A stretch of DNA of 33,006 nt from an uncultured Myxococcales bacterium. GTDB lineage: Bacteria; Myxococcota_A; Polyangia; Palsa-1104; JAEUJZ01. The position numbers were made by a program, and so were the translations under genes. The stretch lies in contig CALMML010000322.1 in assembly GCA_937868485.1 (NCBI GenBank), positions 1 through 33,006 on the forward strand, in the 5' to 3' direction. The number at the start of each line of letters is the position of its first letter. Position 1 is the stretch's first letter. This document shows, piece after piece, positions 8,478 to 18,026 of this stretch. A model generated the notes under the pieces. That model saw only the letters and a list, made by a program, of their open reading frames with translations, was not told the origin of the DNA and did not search any database.

Positions 8478-10010
8478 CTACCCTCTCAGCAGCTTCGCCA
8501 AAAAGACCTGTTCGCTGAAGCTGCCGCCGATTCCCAAGCCCGAAAGCTCCGAGATCATCTGACGACCGAGTCGATAAGGCTTCGCCGGTCCCGCTTCGGG
8601 CGCAATTCGCACCGCATAGTCATAGCCCGCTGCTTGTGCTGCAGCCTCGACACGTCCGTCGCTGTCTCCGTTTGGATATGCGAGCCCCGGACACTGGCCA
8701 GCCAAATCGACGATAAACTGCCGACTCGCGGACAGCTCGTGATGAAGTTCTTCGTCGGTGGTTCGCGTCAAAATCGGATGCTGACAGGTGTGCGACGAGA
8801 TCTCCGCACCGAACGTCAACAGCTGCTTGGCCCCGTCGCTGTCCAGATATCTTGGCGTCAGCGGACGAGCCATCACATCTGCGCCCACCGATTCCCACAA
8901 GCGCGCACACAGCTCTCGTCGCTCAGCGTCTGACAAGCGCTTCAAGATCATCAGCACCGTCGGAATCAGTCGAAAGCTGGGAACACGCGCACCGCTCAAG
9001 CTGGCCAGCGACGGCTCCGAGCGAAGCACTGCCAGCGCTCGAGCGGACGTTTCCGTCGCAGCCAGCGCGTGCTGAACCAGCTCATACCAAGGCAGCGACG
9101 ACTTTTGGGCCAAGATGTCGCTGATGAAATAGACGGTAAACGGCACACCGAGCGACTTCAGGATCGGCGCCGCCACCGTCAGCGTATCGAGATATCCGTC
9201 GTCAAAGCTCACCGCCAGGCTCGGGCTGTCGGATGGTGCGCCCGATAGCAGCTCTTTGGCCTGCGCAGCCTGCGTCATCGGTCGATAGCCACGCGACAGC
9301 AGCAGCCGGATCTGCCGCTCAAACGTCGAGGCGGACACCACCAAGTTCAGGTCGACACCGCGCAGCTCAGACGAAACTTGGTGATAAGCCAGCGACAGCG
9401 AACGAGGCCGCGACAGCGCTGTCAGCACCCGCGCCGCCGACGCTTTGAGCAGACCGTGTCCAATCGAACGATGCGCGCGCTCGCCACACAGCTCGGTCAG
9501 AAGCTCACACAGTGCGTGAAGCTGCTGCGAAGAAGGAGGCTCGTCGTCAGACGATGCTGCAACCAGATGAACACGCGACGACAAAAAAGCGGGCTGCCCG
9601 GCACACATCGTCTCCAGCGCTTGGCGCTGCGCGTCCGTTCCGATGATCGCGTGCGACGGCAACACCAGCTTCTGCGACGCGTGCGATGACGGCGAGTGCG
9701 GGTTGTGAACCACACCGTGCGGCCAGTAACACGCAACGATCGGCGTCCCGCGCAGCGTCGCCAGCGGCCTGACCTCTGCAAGCGACGCGGCCCCGCTGAC
9801 CACAAACAGATCAGGCGCAAAGGCCCGCAGCTTCTGTCGGAGCCGAAACCGCGACAGCCGTCCCAGACCGTGATGCAGCAGCTCAACGGCGCAGCCTAGC
9901 TCCGTCGCTGTGCGTGCAAGCGCGGTCAGGGCGCGATGATCCGCGTGCGAGCGACTGCCCTCGATGACCATCGCCAGCCGGGGCCGGTTATCCGTTGTGT
10001 CTGCTGACAT
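8478..10010 (-). CDS. Polysaccharide deacetylase (CE4) with extra N-terminal domain
   Basis: Protein of 510 residues. Residues about 205-500 are a carbohydrate esterase family 4 NodB-type domain: SFDDGY with Asp270/Asp271, the metal-binding His407-x3-His411 in SSHTCQHP, and the LAYPNGDSD motif with Pro446. Such enzymes remove acetyl groups from N-acetylglucosamine polymers or peptidoglycan, or act in exopolysaccharide pathways. Residues about 10-150 form a separate alpha/beta domain (LAMVIEGSRSHADHRAL, DLFVVSGAASLAEV, IVACYWPHGVVHNPH) resembling the N-terminal half of a GT4-type glycosyltransferase but with no obvious donor-binding half. No signal peptide is visible, so the protein may be cytoplasmic. 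The insert at 305-385 is alpha-helical, as in cell-wall biosynthesis members. Confidence 0.85.
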   Translation of the reverse strand: MSADTTDNRPRLAMVIEGSRSHADHRALTALARTATELGCAVELLHHGLGRLSRFRLRQKLRAFAPDLFVVSGAASLAEVRPLATLRGTPIVACYWPHGVVHNPHSPSSHASQKLVLPSHAIIGTDAQRQALETMCAGQPAFLSSRVHLVAASSDDEPPSSQQLHALCELLTELCGERAHRSIGHGLLKASAARVLTALSRPRSLSLAYHQVSSELRGVDLNLVVSASTFERQIRLLLSRGYRPMTQAAQAKELLSGAPSDSPSLAVSFDDGYLDTLTVAAPILKSLGVPFTVYFISDILAQKSSLPWYELVQHALAATETSARALAVLRSEPSLASLSGARVPSFRLIPTVLMILKRLSDAERRELCARLWESVGADVMARPLTPRYLDSDGAKQLLTFGAEISSHTCQHPILTRTTDEELHHELSASRQFIVDLAGQCPGLAYPNGDSDGRVEAAAQAAGYDYAVRIAPEAGPAKPYRLGRQMISELSGLGIGGSFSEQVFLAKLLRG

Positions 10011-10198
10011 CGCTCTGTGCGCCAGTTGAAGTCCTTTTTCGCAAGCTCAGTGACCCGAGCGCAAGCGGCGAGTGAACACGCAGCCCAGTCCGCTGGTTGA
10101 ACCGGTGTGGAGCGTGCCCCGTCTGGCGCCGTAAGCAACTTCTCTGCCTGACTCCCCGAATATTAACGTAAGAAACGATACTTTTTTGGGGGTGTCCG
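10011..10198. other. Divergent intergenic region upstream of the lipase-like gene
   Basis: Nearly 190 bases between divergent genes. The 3' part has ATTAACGTAAGAAACGATAC just before a GGGGG ribosome-binding site (about 10188-10192) for the ATG at 10199. The ACGTAAG core recurs in other intergenic regions of the window (20743, 26374, 26453). No confident promoter boxes. Confidence 0.35.
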
Positions 10199-12277
10199 AT
10201 GTCCGGCGAATCCGGCTTTACGTCTCCGAGCGCCATTGGTTTCAACCCGTTCACGACCGGCGGCTTTGGTGGCTTCGGTACCATGGAGGACGGCTACAGC
10301 GACGGTGGCGGCGGCCAGCAGACTGAAGACAAAGAGATCGGCAAGGCCAGCCAAGAGCAGCCCGCAGCCAAAGAGGCGAGCGCGGCGATCAAGGAAGCAG
10401 CCAGCAAAGAGCCGACGATGGGCAGCCGTGAGCAGGTCATGGCCAACCCGGAAAAGTACGGCTGGCGACCAGGCATGACGACCTCGCCCGAGGAGTACGC
10501 GCAGCAGTACTTCCACGAAGCCGTTGCCAAGCTCAGCTACAAAGACCCGAGCATCAACGGCAACGAAAAGGGCAAAGAAAAAGACGGCTACAGCGACGCG
10601 GATCGCAAGTTCCTGGAGCAGTGGGGCTACAAGGTCGGCGGTGAAGTGCGTGGCAACGGCGCGCTCGGCAACACCGAGTCGGGTATGTACGCCGTTCGCT
10701 TCGAGCCGCTCGATCCAAAGTCCGGCTCGGCACCCGTCGTCGCGTTCCGAGGCAGCGAGTTCAACGAAAACTTTGTCGACTGGCGAACGGACCTCACCGA
10801 CTCGACGATCGGCAAGCGACAGTACGATGCGTCGCGCAAAGAGATCGATGCGCTGATGAAGGTGGCGCCCGGTCAGCGACTGGAAGTCACGGGTCACAGC
10901 CTCGGTGGAGCGCTGGCCCAAAAAGCCGCTGCAGAGCACGCCAAAGACATCGGTGCGGTCACGACGTTCCAAGCACCGGGCGTGGACTACACCGACGCGG
11001 CCAAGTTCAACGCCAACAAGAACAACGACGTTCGGGTCAATCACCACTACGTCTCCAGCGACGTGGTTCATCGTGCGGGAGAACAGAAGCTCGACGGTAA
11101 CTTCTTCGAGCATCACGTTGCCGGCGCAGGCGGAGTGGGAGCAATCGGCGGCTCGCACACGGCGAACCTGCTGCACAATCCGGGTGACAACTCGTACATC
11201 GGCGACGGCTCGAATCCGCTTGGAACGCGAGACAGCGTCACCAAGCACGACAAAGACGTCCAGGGCGATCGTCACTTCTTTGAAGGTCTTCGTCAGCTGA
11301 TCGGTGTCGGTGCGCTGGGTCCGCTCGAAGGACTGGTGTCGGGCCTGGAAAAAGGCGTCGGCGGTGTCCTGACGGGAGCCAAGGAAATCGGCGCGGGCCT
11401 CAAGAACGGCTTCATGAACGCGATGAACGGCATCACGGGCGGCATGAGCACGGCCTGGGACGGAGCCAAAAAGGGCGGCTCCGAGATGGCCGGCGGCTTC
11501 AAGCAGATGATGTCGGGCAACATCCTGGGCGGACTCGGCGGCATCGGCAAAGGCATGTGGGACGGTGCCAGCGGCCTGGTGTCGGGAGCCGGTCAAGCGG
11601 TCGGCGGCGTGGCCTCGGGACTGTGGGAAGGCGCCAAAGGGCTCGGCACTGGCTTGTGGGACGCGGGCAAAGGTCTCGTCGGTGGCGCAGGTGACCTCAT
11701 CGGCGGCGTGCTCAAAGCGCCGATGGGCATTGCCAAAGGACTTGGACACCTGGGCATTGCGGGCGCCCAGGCACTCATCAACAGCGACGCGGGACAAGGC
11801 ATCGCCAACGGCGTGTCACACGCAATCGGCGGCGTCGGCAGTGCAATCGGCGACACCGGCAAGGGCCTGGGAACGGCTGCCAAGAACACGCTCGGAGGCA
11901 TCGCAGACGCAGGCTCCACCGCGTGGAACGGAATGAAGAAGGGCGGCGGCGAGCTTCTCGGCGGAGCGAGCGATCTGCTCCACGGCAACCTGAGCGGCCT
12001 GGGCGGCATTGGCAAAGGTCTGTGGTCCGGCGCGAGCGGGCTTCTCAGTGGTGGCGCAAACGCAGCGGGCTCGGTGCTCAGCGGCATCGGATCGGGCGCG
12101 GCTGCCGTCGGTAAGGGAGCCTGGAACGCGGGCAAGTCGATTGTCGGTGGCATCGGAGAAGCCGGCAAAGGCATCGCTTCCACCGCCAGCAACGTCGCAG
12201 GCGCAGCATGGGATGGAGCAAAGTCCGTCGGTGGCGCCATCGCAGGCAAAGCCAAGAGTCTGCTGTCCGGCTGGTAA
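10199..12277 (+). CDS. Class 3 lipase-like protein with glycine-rich duplicated tail
   Basis: Protein of 692 residues with no signal peptide. Residues about 95-330 form an alpha/beta hydrolase of the lipase class 3 type: FRGSEFNENFVDWRTDL (oxyanion/lid region) at 183-199, nucleophile Ser234 in VTGHSLGGALAQ, likely acid Asp288 in YVSSDVVHRAG, and likely His320 in GGSHTANLL. Residues about 365-692 are about one-third glycine, with repeated GLWxGAKGL and GxxxG patterns, predicted to be amphipathic or membrane-active. A unit starting STAWDGAKKGG at residue 417 is repeated as STAWNGMKKGG at 573, so the tail contains a diverged internal duplication. The next gene encodes a YbjN/chaperone-like protein. 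An exported effector without a classical signal is a reasonable inference; the secretion route is unknown. Confidence 0.82.
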   Translation: MSGESGFTSPSAIGFNPFTTGGFGGFGTMEDGYSDGGGGQQTEDKEIGKASQEQPAAKEASAAIKEAASKEPTMGSREQVMANPEKYGWRPGMTTSPEEYAQQYFHEAVAKLSYKDPSINGNEKGKEKDGYSDADRKFLEQWGYKVGGEVRGNGALGNTESGMYAVRFEPLDPKSGSAPVVAFRGSEFNENFVDWRTDLTDSTIGKRQYDASRKEIDALMKVAPGQRLEVTGHSLGGALAQKAAAEHAKDIGAVTTFQAPGVDYTDAAKFNANKNNDVRVNHHYVSSDVVHRAGEQKLDGNFFEHHVAGAGGVGAIGGSHTANLLHNPGDNSYIGDGSNPLGTRDSVTKHDKDVQGDRHFFEGLRQLIGVGALGPLEGLVSGLEKGVGGVLTGAKEIGAGLKNGFMNAMNGITGGMSTAWDGAKKGGSEMAGGFKQMMSGNILGGLGGIGKGMWDGASGLVSGAGQAVGGVASGLWEGAKGLGTGLWDAGKGLVGGAGDLIGGVLKAPMGIAKGLGHLGIAGAQALINSDAGQGIANGVSHAIGGVGSAIGDTGKGLGTAAKNTLGGIADAGSTAWNGMKKGGGELLGGASDLLHGNLSGLGGIGKGLWSGASGLLSGGANAAGSVLSGIGSGAAAVGKGAWNAGKSIVGGIGEAGKGIASTASNVAGAAWDGAKSVGGAIAGKAKSLLSGW

Positions 12278-12441
12278 TGTCCGGCGACCGTTCCCAATTT
12301 CCCCAAAACCTAATAAAATGTCGGTGCGCGGTTTCGCGCTTACGGCAGAGGGCATGCCATACAGAGAGCCGTTCTCAGACAGTGCCCTCCGACTAGGCGC
12401 CCAACGTCCTTCACGCAAACATCCGTAAGGAGAGTCTTCAC
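12278..12441 (+). other. Spacer between the lipase-like and YbjN-like genes
   Basis: A 164-base gap. It contains a small hairpin, GCGCG-GTTT-CGCGC at about 12325-12338, without a T tract, and AAGGAGA at 12426-12432 as a strong ribosome-binding site for the ATG at 12442. The lipase stop overlaps an ATG (TAATG); the 39-codon frame from it shows no recognisable protein. Confidence 0.4.
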
Positions 12442-13016
12442 ATGGCCATTGATCCGAACTCGATTGGCAACTTCGCCGACCTCGTCAAGCTGCTGGAAAA
12501 GGACGGAGTGCTTCACAAGACCGACCTGGCAGAACAGACGGTGCAGATTCCGACCCAGCGTGGCGAGCTGGACAGCGTGCTGCTCATGCGGTGGCAGGAC
12601 TCCGATGGTGTGGTGCAGTTTATCCAGGCGCTCCCGATCGAAGTGCCCGCCGACAAGCTGCTGATCGTAAGCGATGCAGTGACGCGCCTAAACCACGCGC
12701 TGGCGATTCCGGGCTTTGACCTCAACCACCAGCACGGCCTGGTTGCGTATCGTCTGTATCTGCCGATTTATCCGCGCGGCTCGGTGCGTCCAAATGAAGT
12801 CCAGGCGATGTTCCGCTTGACGGTGAAGACCGCTGCCGACTTCTTCCCGACCATCCGTCGCATCATCGCGGGCGAAATCCAGCCGGAATCGATCGTCGAT
12901 GAAGCCAAGAAAGCCTGGGAAGCCGCCGCTGCCGCCGCGCAGCCTGCTCCGGCGAAGCCTCCGACTGGCACTCCGCCCGCTGGCAACGGTCAGACGCCTC
13001 CCGGCGCCAACATGTA

Positions 13017-13020
<4 letters not shown>
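12442..13020 (+). CDS. YbjN-like (type III chaperone-like fold) protein
   Basis: Protein of 192 residues with AAGGAGA upstream. The core (about 5-155) reads as a YbjN-domain protein: an N-terminal helix (NFADLVKLLEKDG), strands (VQIPTQRGELDSVLLMRWQ, VVQFIQALPIEVP), the signature LNHALAIPGFDLNHQHGLVAYRLYLPI, and a C-terminal amphipathic helix with TAADFFPTIRRII. YbjN proteins share the fold of type III secretion chaperones. The last 35 residues are Pro/Ala/Gly-rich and disordered. It follows the lipase-like gene in the same orientation, so it may be that protein's chaperone, export adaptor or immunity partner; that role is inferred from context only. Its stop codon overlaps that of the convergent FG-GAP gene. 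Confidence 0.78.
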
Positions 13021-15233
<2,213 letters not shown>

Positions 15234-15631
15234 GGCGACTCCTTGACGACGACGTGAGCGGATCTTGCGACCCGAAAATCGCCGCGACTATAGCAAGCGG
15301 TCTCAGCCAGATCGAGCGTTTCGCTGCCCAATCTACGTTCGGACCTCCAGCGAAGCGGGATGACTCCGCAGAAGTCCGCGCCGAACGGGGAACCCAAGCA
15401 CAGGACTCCTTTTCGGACTCTGCACGGGCTCTGCAAGGCCCCCTTTCGCGCTCCCAACACGACTCCTAAACACGCTTAGGAACGCACATCTTCCGTCGAA
15501 AACCACCACCCAGAGCGCCTCCCAAGTACGTTTCTCAGCACAGCCACGATTCTCCCTTGTACGCGCCCGATCGCTCATGTACCTTTCACGCGTTTCCGAA
15601 ATTACTCCTAAGTCCCACAAAGGAATCATCG
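15234..15631. other. Divergent intergenic region before the histone-like gene
   Basis: Nearly 400 bases with no convincing gene. A perfect six-base inverted repeat, TCCTAA-ACACGC-TTAGGA, lies at 15464-15481 and could be an operator for the histone-like gene. AAAGGAA at about 15619-15625 is the ribosome-binding site for the ATG at 15632. Several short reading frames cross this stretch but none resembles a protein family. Confidence 0.4.
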
Positions 15632-16315
15632 ATGAAGAAGCGCAGCACCTCGAACGAACTCCAGGACCTCATCAAGCAGCTCACGACGATCCGCAAGGAA
15701 CACGTTCGTGCGCTCGAAGAAATTGAAAACACCTTCCGGATGTTCGGTCTGGAGCGACTGCTGAAGGACGGCGCTGGCAAGAAGCGCGGCGCCAAGAAGA
15801 CGGCCACCGCTGCGAAGGCTCCCAAGGCCGCTGCGAAGGCCACCAAGGCTGCGAAGGCCACCAAGGCTGCGAAGGCTCCCAAGGCTGCGAAGGCTCCCAA
15901 GGCCGCTGCGAAGGCTCCCAAGGCCGCTGCTGCGAAGGCTCCCAAGGCCGCTGCGAAGGCTCCCAAGGCCGCTGCGAAGGCTCCCAAGGCCGCTGCAAAG
16001 GCTCCCAAGGCCGCTGCAAAGGCTCCCAAGGCCGTGAAGGCCCCCAAGGCCGCCAGCAAGAAGCGTGGCTCGTTCGAGATCACGGGTGACGAGCTGATCC
16101 TGCGCTTCGTCAAGGACAAGGGCGGCGCGACCACCGAGCAGATCCGCAAGCACTGGGAAGCGTCCAACCGTGGTGGCAAGTCGGACAACAACCTGACCAA
16201 CCTCGTCAAGAGCGGCAAGCTCCTGCGCAGCAAGGATCCGAACGGTCCGGGCTCGCTGTACACGGCCTCAGCTGAAGCTGCGGCTCCGGCTCCCTCGACC
16301 ACTCCGTCGAGCTAA
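15632..16315 (+). CDS. Histone H1-like KAPKAA-repeat DNA-binding protein
   Basis: Protein of 227 residues; the ATG at 15632 is chosen because AAAGGA precedes it and the N-terminus MKKRSTSNELQDLIKQL forms a clear helix. Three parts: an N-terminal coiled helix (about 6-45); a low-complexity Lys/Ala/Pro region (about 57-140) built from repeated KAPKAA and KATKAA units, like the C-terminal tail of eukaryotic histone H1 and of AlgP/AlgR3; and a globular C-terminal domain (about 146-215, DELILRFVKDKGGATTEQIR, NNLTNLVKSGKLL) that looks like a small winged helix. The repeats should bind DNA non-specifically while the helical domain may add specificity or dimerise. Nucleoid organisation or gene regulation is inferred. 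Strong hairpins follow the stop codon. Confidence 0.88.
   Translation: MKKRSTSNELQDLIKQLTTIRKEHVRALEEIENTFRMFGLERLLKDGAGKKRGAKKTATAAKAPKAAAKATKAAKATKAAKAPKAAKAPKAAAKAPKAAAAKAPKAAAKAPKAAAKAPKAAAKAPKAAAKAPKAVKAPKAASKKRGSFEITGDELILRFVKDKGGATTEQIRKHWEASNRGGKSDNNLTNLVKSGKLLRSKDPNGPGSLYTASAEAAAPAPSTTPSS
15800..16060 (+). repeat. In-frame 15-24 base tandem repeat (KAPKAA)
   Basis: Tandem, in-frame units based on AAGGCTCCCAAGGCCGCTGC encode the Lys/Ala/Pro region of the histone-like protein. Unit length varies by whole codons (KAPKAA, KAPKAAA, KATKAA), so slippage or recombination could change length without breaking the frame. Confidence 0.85.
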
Positions 16316-16322
16316 CTTCCCC

Positions 16323-16366
16323 GTCGCTACGCAGCGACTCTGTGCGTGAACATTCACTTCACGCAC
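16323..16366 (+). terminator. Two tandem hairpins after the histone-like gene
   Basis: Two perfect hairpins directly follow the stop codon: GTCGCT-ACGC-AGCGAC at 16323-16338, and GTGCGTGAA-(7)-TTCACGCAC at 16342-16366 with a nine-base stem. Neither has a T tract, so they may protect the mRNA 3' end or act together with the terminator at 16431 or with the pyrimidine-rich TTCCTAC repeats at 16370-16415. Confidence 0.55.
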
Positions 16367-16430
16367 GTCCCGTTCCTACTTCCTACGTTCCTCGCACACT
16401 TCCTACGCTGCGGCTCGGATTCCTCAAAAT

Positions 16431-16453
16431 GAGGCGTCTGCGATGCCTCTTTT
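16431..16453 (+). terminator. Rho-independent, possibly bidirectional terminator
   Basis: GAGGCGT-CTGCG-ATGCCTC forms a seven-pair stem (one G-U) with a five-base loop, followed by TTTT at 16450-16453. On the other strand the same stem is followed by ATTTTG, so it can also serve the convergent RlpA-like gene, whose stop codon is at 16510. Confidence 0.65.
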
Positions 16454-16509
16454 GTGCGCGCATCACGAGGTTCCGCAGTCCGCGTGAGCGGAGCAGCGGA
16501 CACAGCGAC

Positions 16510-17343
16510 TTAGCTGTTGGCAGGAAGCGGACGCGTCGACGGAGTCGTCACGACTTTGGCCGAGCGACCCATTCCGTATCGCGACTGAACCATCGCATCC
16601 GGCATCGGCGCTCCAGCGCCTCGCAGCGGAGGGAAGGTCTGCGCAGCGGTCCGAACCGAGACAGACGACGAAACCGGAAGCGTCGCCACAAACGTCGGTG
16701 CGGACGCAGGCTCCAGCGACTCCAGTCCTCGCAGCGGCGGCAGCGCACCTTCACGAACCGGCTTGGGAACCGTCACAGAAGCCAGCACTTCTCCCGTTTC
16801 CCAGGTTCGCAGCGGAGGAAACGGACTGCTGCGATGGCTCGGTGCCAGGTAGAAGGCAAATGGACTCGGCCCCAGGCTGCGCAGCGGCGGCAGCCGTGTG
16901 TCACGACTTCGCTGCGCCTGTGCCGGATCAGGCATCGGCCAAAACACAACCTTTTCAATCCCTTGCAGGTCAATCGCGGAATAAACACCTGGCAGCAGAT
17001 CGAGGACTCCTCGATAGTGCTCACCGGGAGCCAGCTTGCCCGTGCGAACGTGCCATTCACCATGTCGGTCTAGCGCGCCCCAGGGTCCACGATCCACTAC
17101 ATATGCAGCAGTACAGCGGCCAGTACGTTGATTGCAAATTCCGAGTCGTGTACCACATGGCAAGGTGCGATGCGCGACGCCATGCGCTCGCATTTTCTGC
17201 CATGTCTTTGAACCATAGCGAGCGGACAATGTGCGACGACACGCAAAGGTACCGACGTTATCGTACAAGTCTCCTTCGTAGCCATAGCGCGAGGCATTCC
17301 CAGCATCCATCCCTGCCAGCATTGTGATCGCAAGCAGCAGCAT
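16510..17343 (-). CDS. RlpA-like double-psi beta-barrel secreted protein with PPLR repeats
   Basis: Protein of 277 residues from the ATG at 17341-17343, chosen because a signal peptide (MLLLAITMLAGMDAGNA) starts there and AGGGGAGG lies upstream; an in-frame start at 17445 is less likely. Residues about 25-135 resemble the RlpA/expansin-like double-psi barrel: AHGVAHRTLPCGTRLGICN at 53-71 and YVVDRGPWG with Asp84, including the His/Asp region used by RlpA lytic transglycosylases on denuded peptidoglycan. Cys35, Cys63, Cys70 and Cys77 may form disulfides. The C-terminal half has no known domain but carries four PPLR motifs at residues 152, 176, 202 and 238, each preceded by Leu or Phe. Catalytic activity is unproven. 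Confidence 0.8.
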   Translation of the reverse strand: MLLLAITMLAGMDAGNASRYGYEGDLYDNVGTFACRRTLSARYGSKTWQKMRAHGVAHRTLPCGTRLGICNQRTGRCTAAYVVDRGPWGALDRHGEWHVRTGKLAPGEHYRGVLDLLPGVYSAIDLQGIEKVVFWPMPDPAQAQRSRDTRLPPLRSLGPSPFAFYLAPSHRSSPFPPLRTWETGEVLASVTVPKPVREGALPPLRGLESLEPASAPTFVATLPVSSSVSVRTAAQTFPPLRGAGAPMPDAMVQSRYGMGRSAKVVTTPSTRPLPANS

Positions 17344-18026
17344 CAGTGGCGTCCTCCCCTGCGCAGCATCGCAACTGCATGACCCGAGTCCGTCGCCAAG
17401 ATGCCGACATGCCGACCCGAGACAGCACTCACGTAAGTGCGCCAATTACAACACATTTGCAACGCCTAGATTACGAAACACCGCGTAGAAGGATATCAGA
17501 GTGCGTTCAAAACCAGATCTGAATATTTTCAACCTACACGCAAATTCGTGCGATAATGTAGATTCCGACATCACGCACTACGACATTTGAATACGATGTA
17601 GTTTCTCTGTCCGTCTTTGAGTCCAGTCGACGGAGATTTAGATTGATAAGAAAATTCTTCAGAAATCGAAGCGGTCGGCGCAAAATTGGTCGTGCCATCA
17701 TCCACAAGATATGCACATGTAGTTTATATACACAAAAATCACAGATATATATTCACATACGACTATTCATTAAAATAGATCATTAAACAAAACCTGCAAA
17801 ATCACGGAAAGCTGCGATAACTCGTGCGATCTGGTGGGCTGGCAGATCCAGCGAGCCGCTTCGACCTGCGCAGGAAGCGATCTCGAAGTGAAGGAGACGA
17901 TCACGAGGGAGAGAGGGAGTTGGACGAAAGGGACGAAAGAGACAGCGGAAGCGCGAGGGATGACGGAACGGAAGGAATGCGCGCAGCGACGGAAGGAAAG
18001 ACGAAAAGGAAGCTGTCAGTGGGCGC
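17344..18026. other. Gene-free region: AT-rich island, then purine-rich tract
   Basis: About 680 bases without a supportable gene. From about 17440 to 17820 base composition drops sharply to AT-rich (for example TTATATACACAAAAATCACA near 17725), unlike both flanks. From about 17870 to 18015 the plus strand is purine-rich (GGGAGAGAGGGAG; GGACGAAA twice near 17930); on the minus strand this is a C/T-rich, G-poor stretch just downstream of the epimerase stop, which fits a Rho-dependent termination zone. The AT-rich part may hold the promoter of the RlpA-like gene or be a remnant of foreign DNA. Short reading frames here show no family resemblance. Confidence 0.5.

Noticed and set aside
10163-11797. 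544-codon minus-strand frame opposite the lipase-like gene
   Set aside because: Antisense to a gene with visible catalytic motifs and a good ribosome-binding site; no recognisable domain of its own.
12277-12396. Short frame starting at the ATG that overlaps the lipase stop codon (TAATG), sharing ATGTCCGGCGA with the lipase start
   Set aside because: Coupling geometry is attractive, but the translation (MSGDRSQFPQNLIKC...) looks random and has no ribosome-binding site of its own; the 11-base match may be chance.
15800-16060. Possible CRISPR array in the repetitive stretch
   Set aside because: The repeats are contiguous, in-frame and code for KAPKAA; there are no unique spacers.
16441-16456. 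16-base sequence shared between the terminator region and the epimerase gene (18762-18777)
   Set aside because: A match of this length is only mildly unexpected in 33 kb with biased composition; no sign of a mobile element at either site.
17534-17716. 60-codon minus-strand frame in the AT-rich region
   Set aside because: No ribosome-binding site and no family resemblance; low-complexity basic sequence of the type produced by AT-rich DNA.
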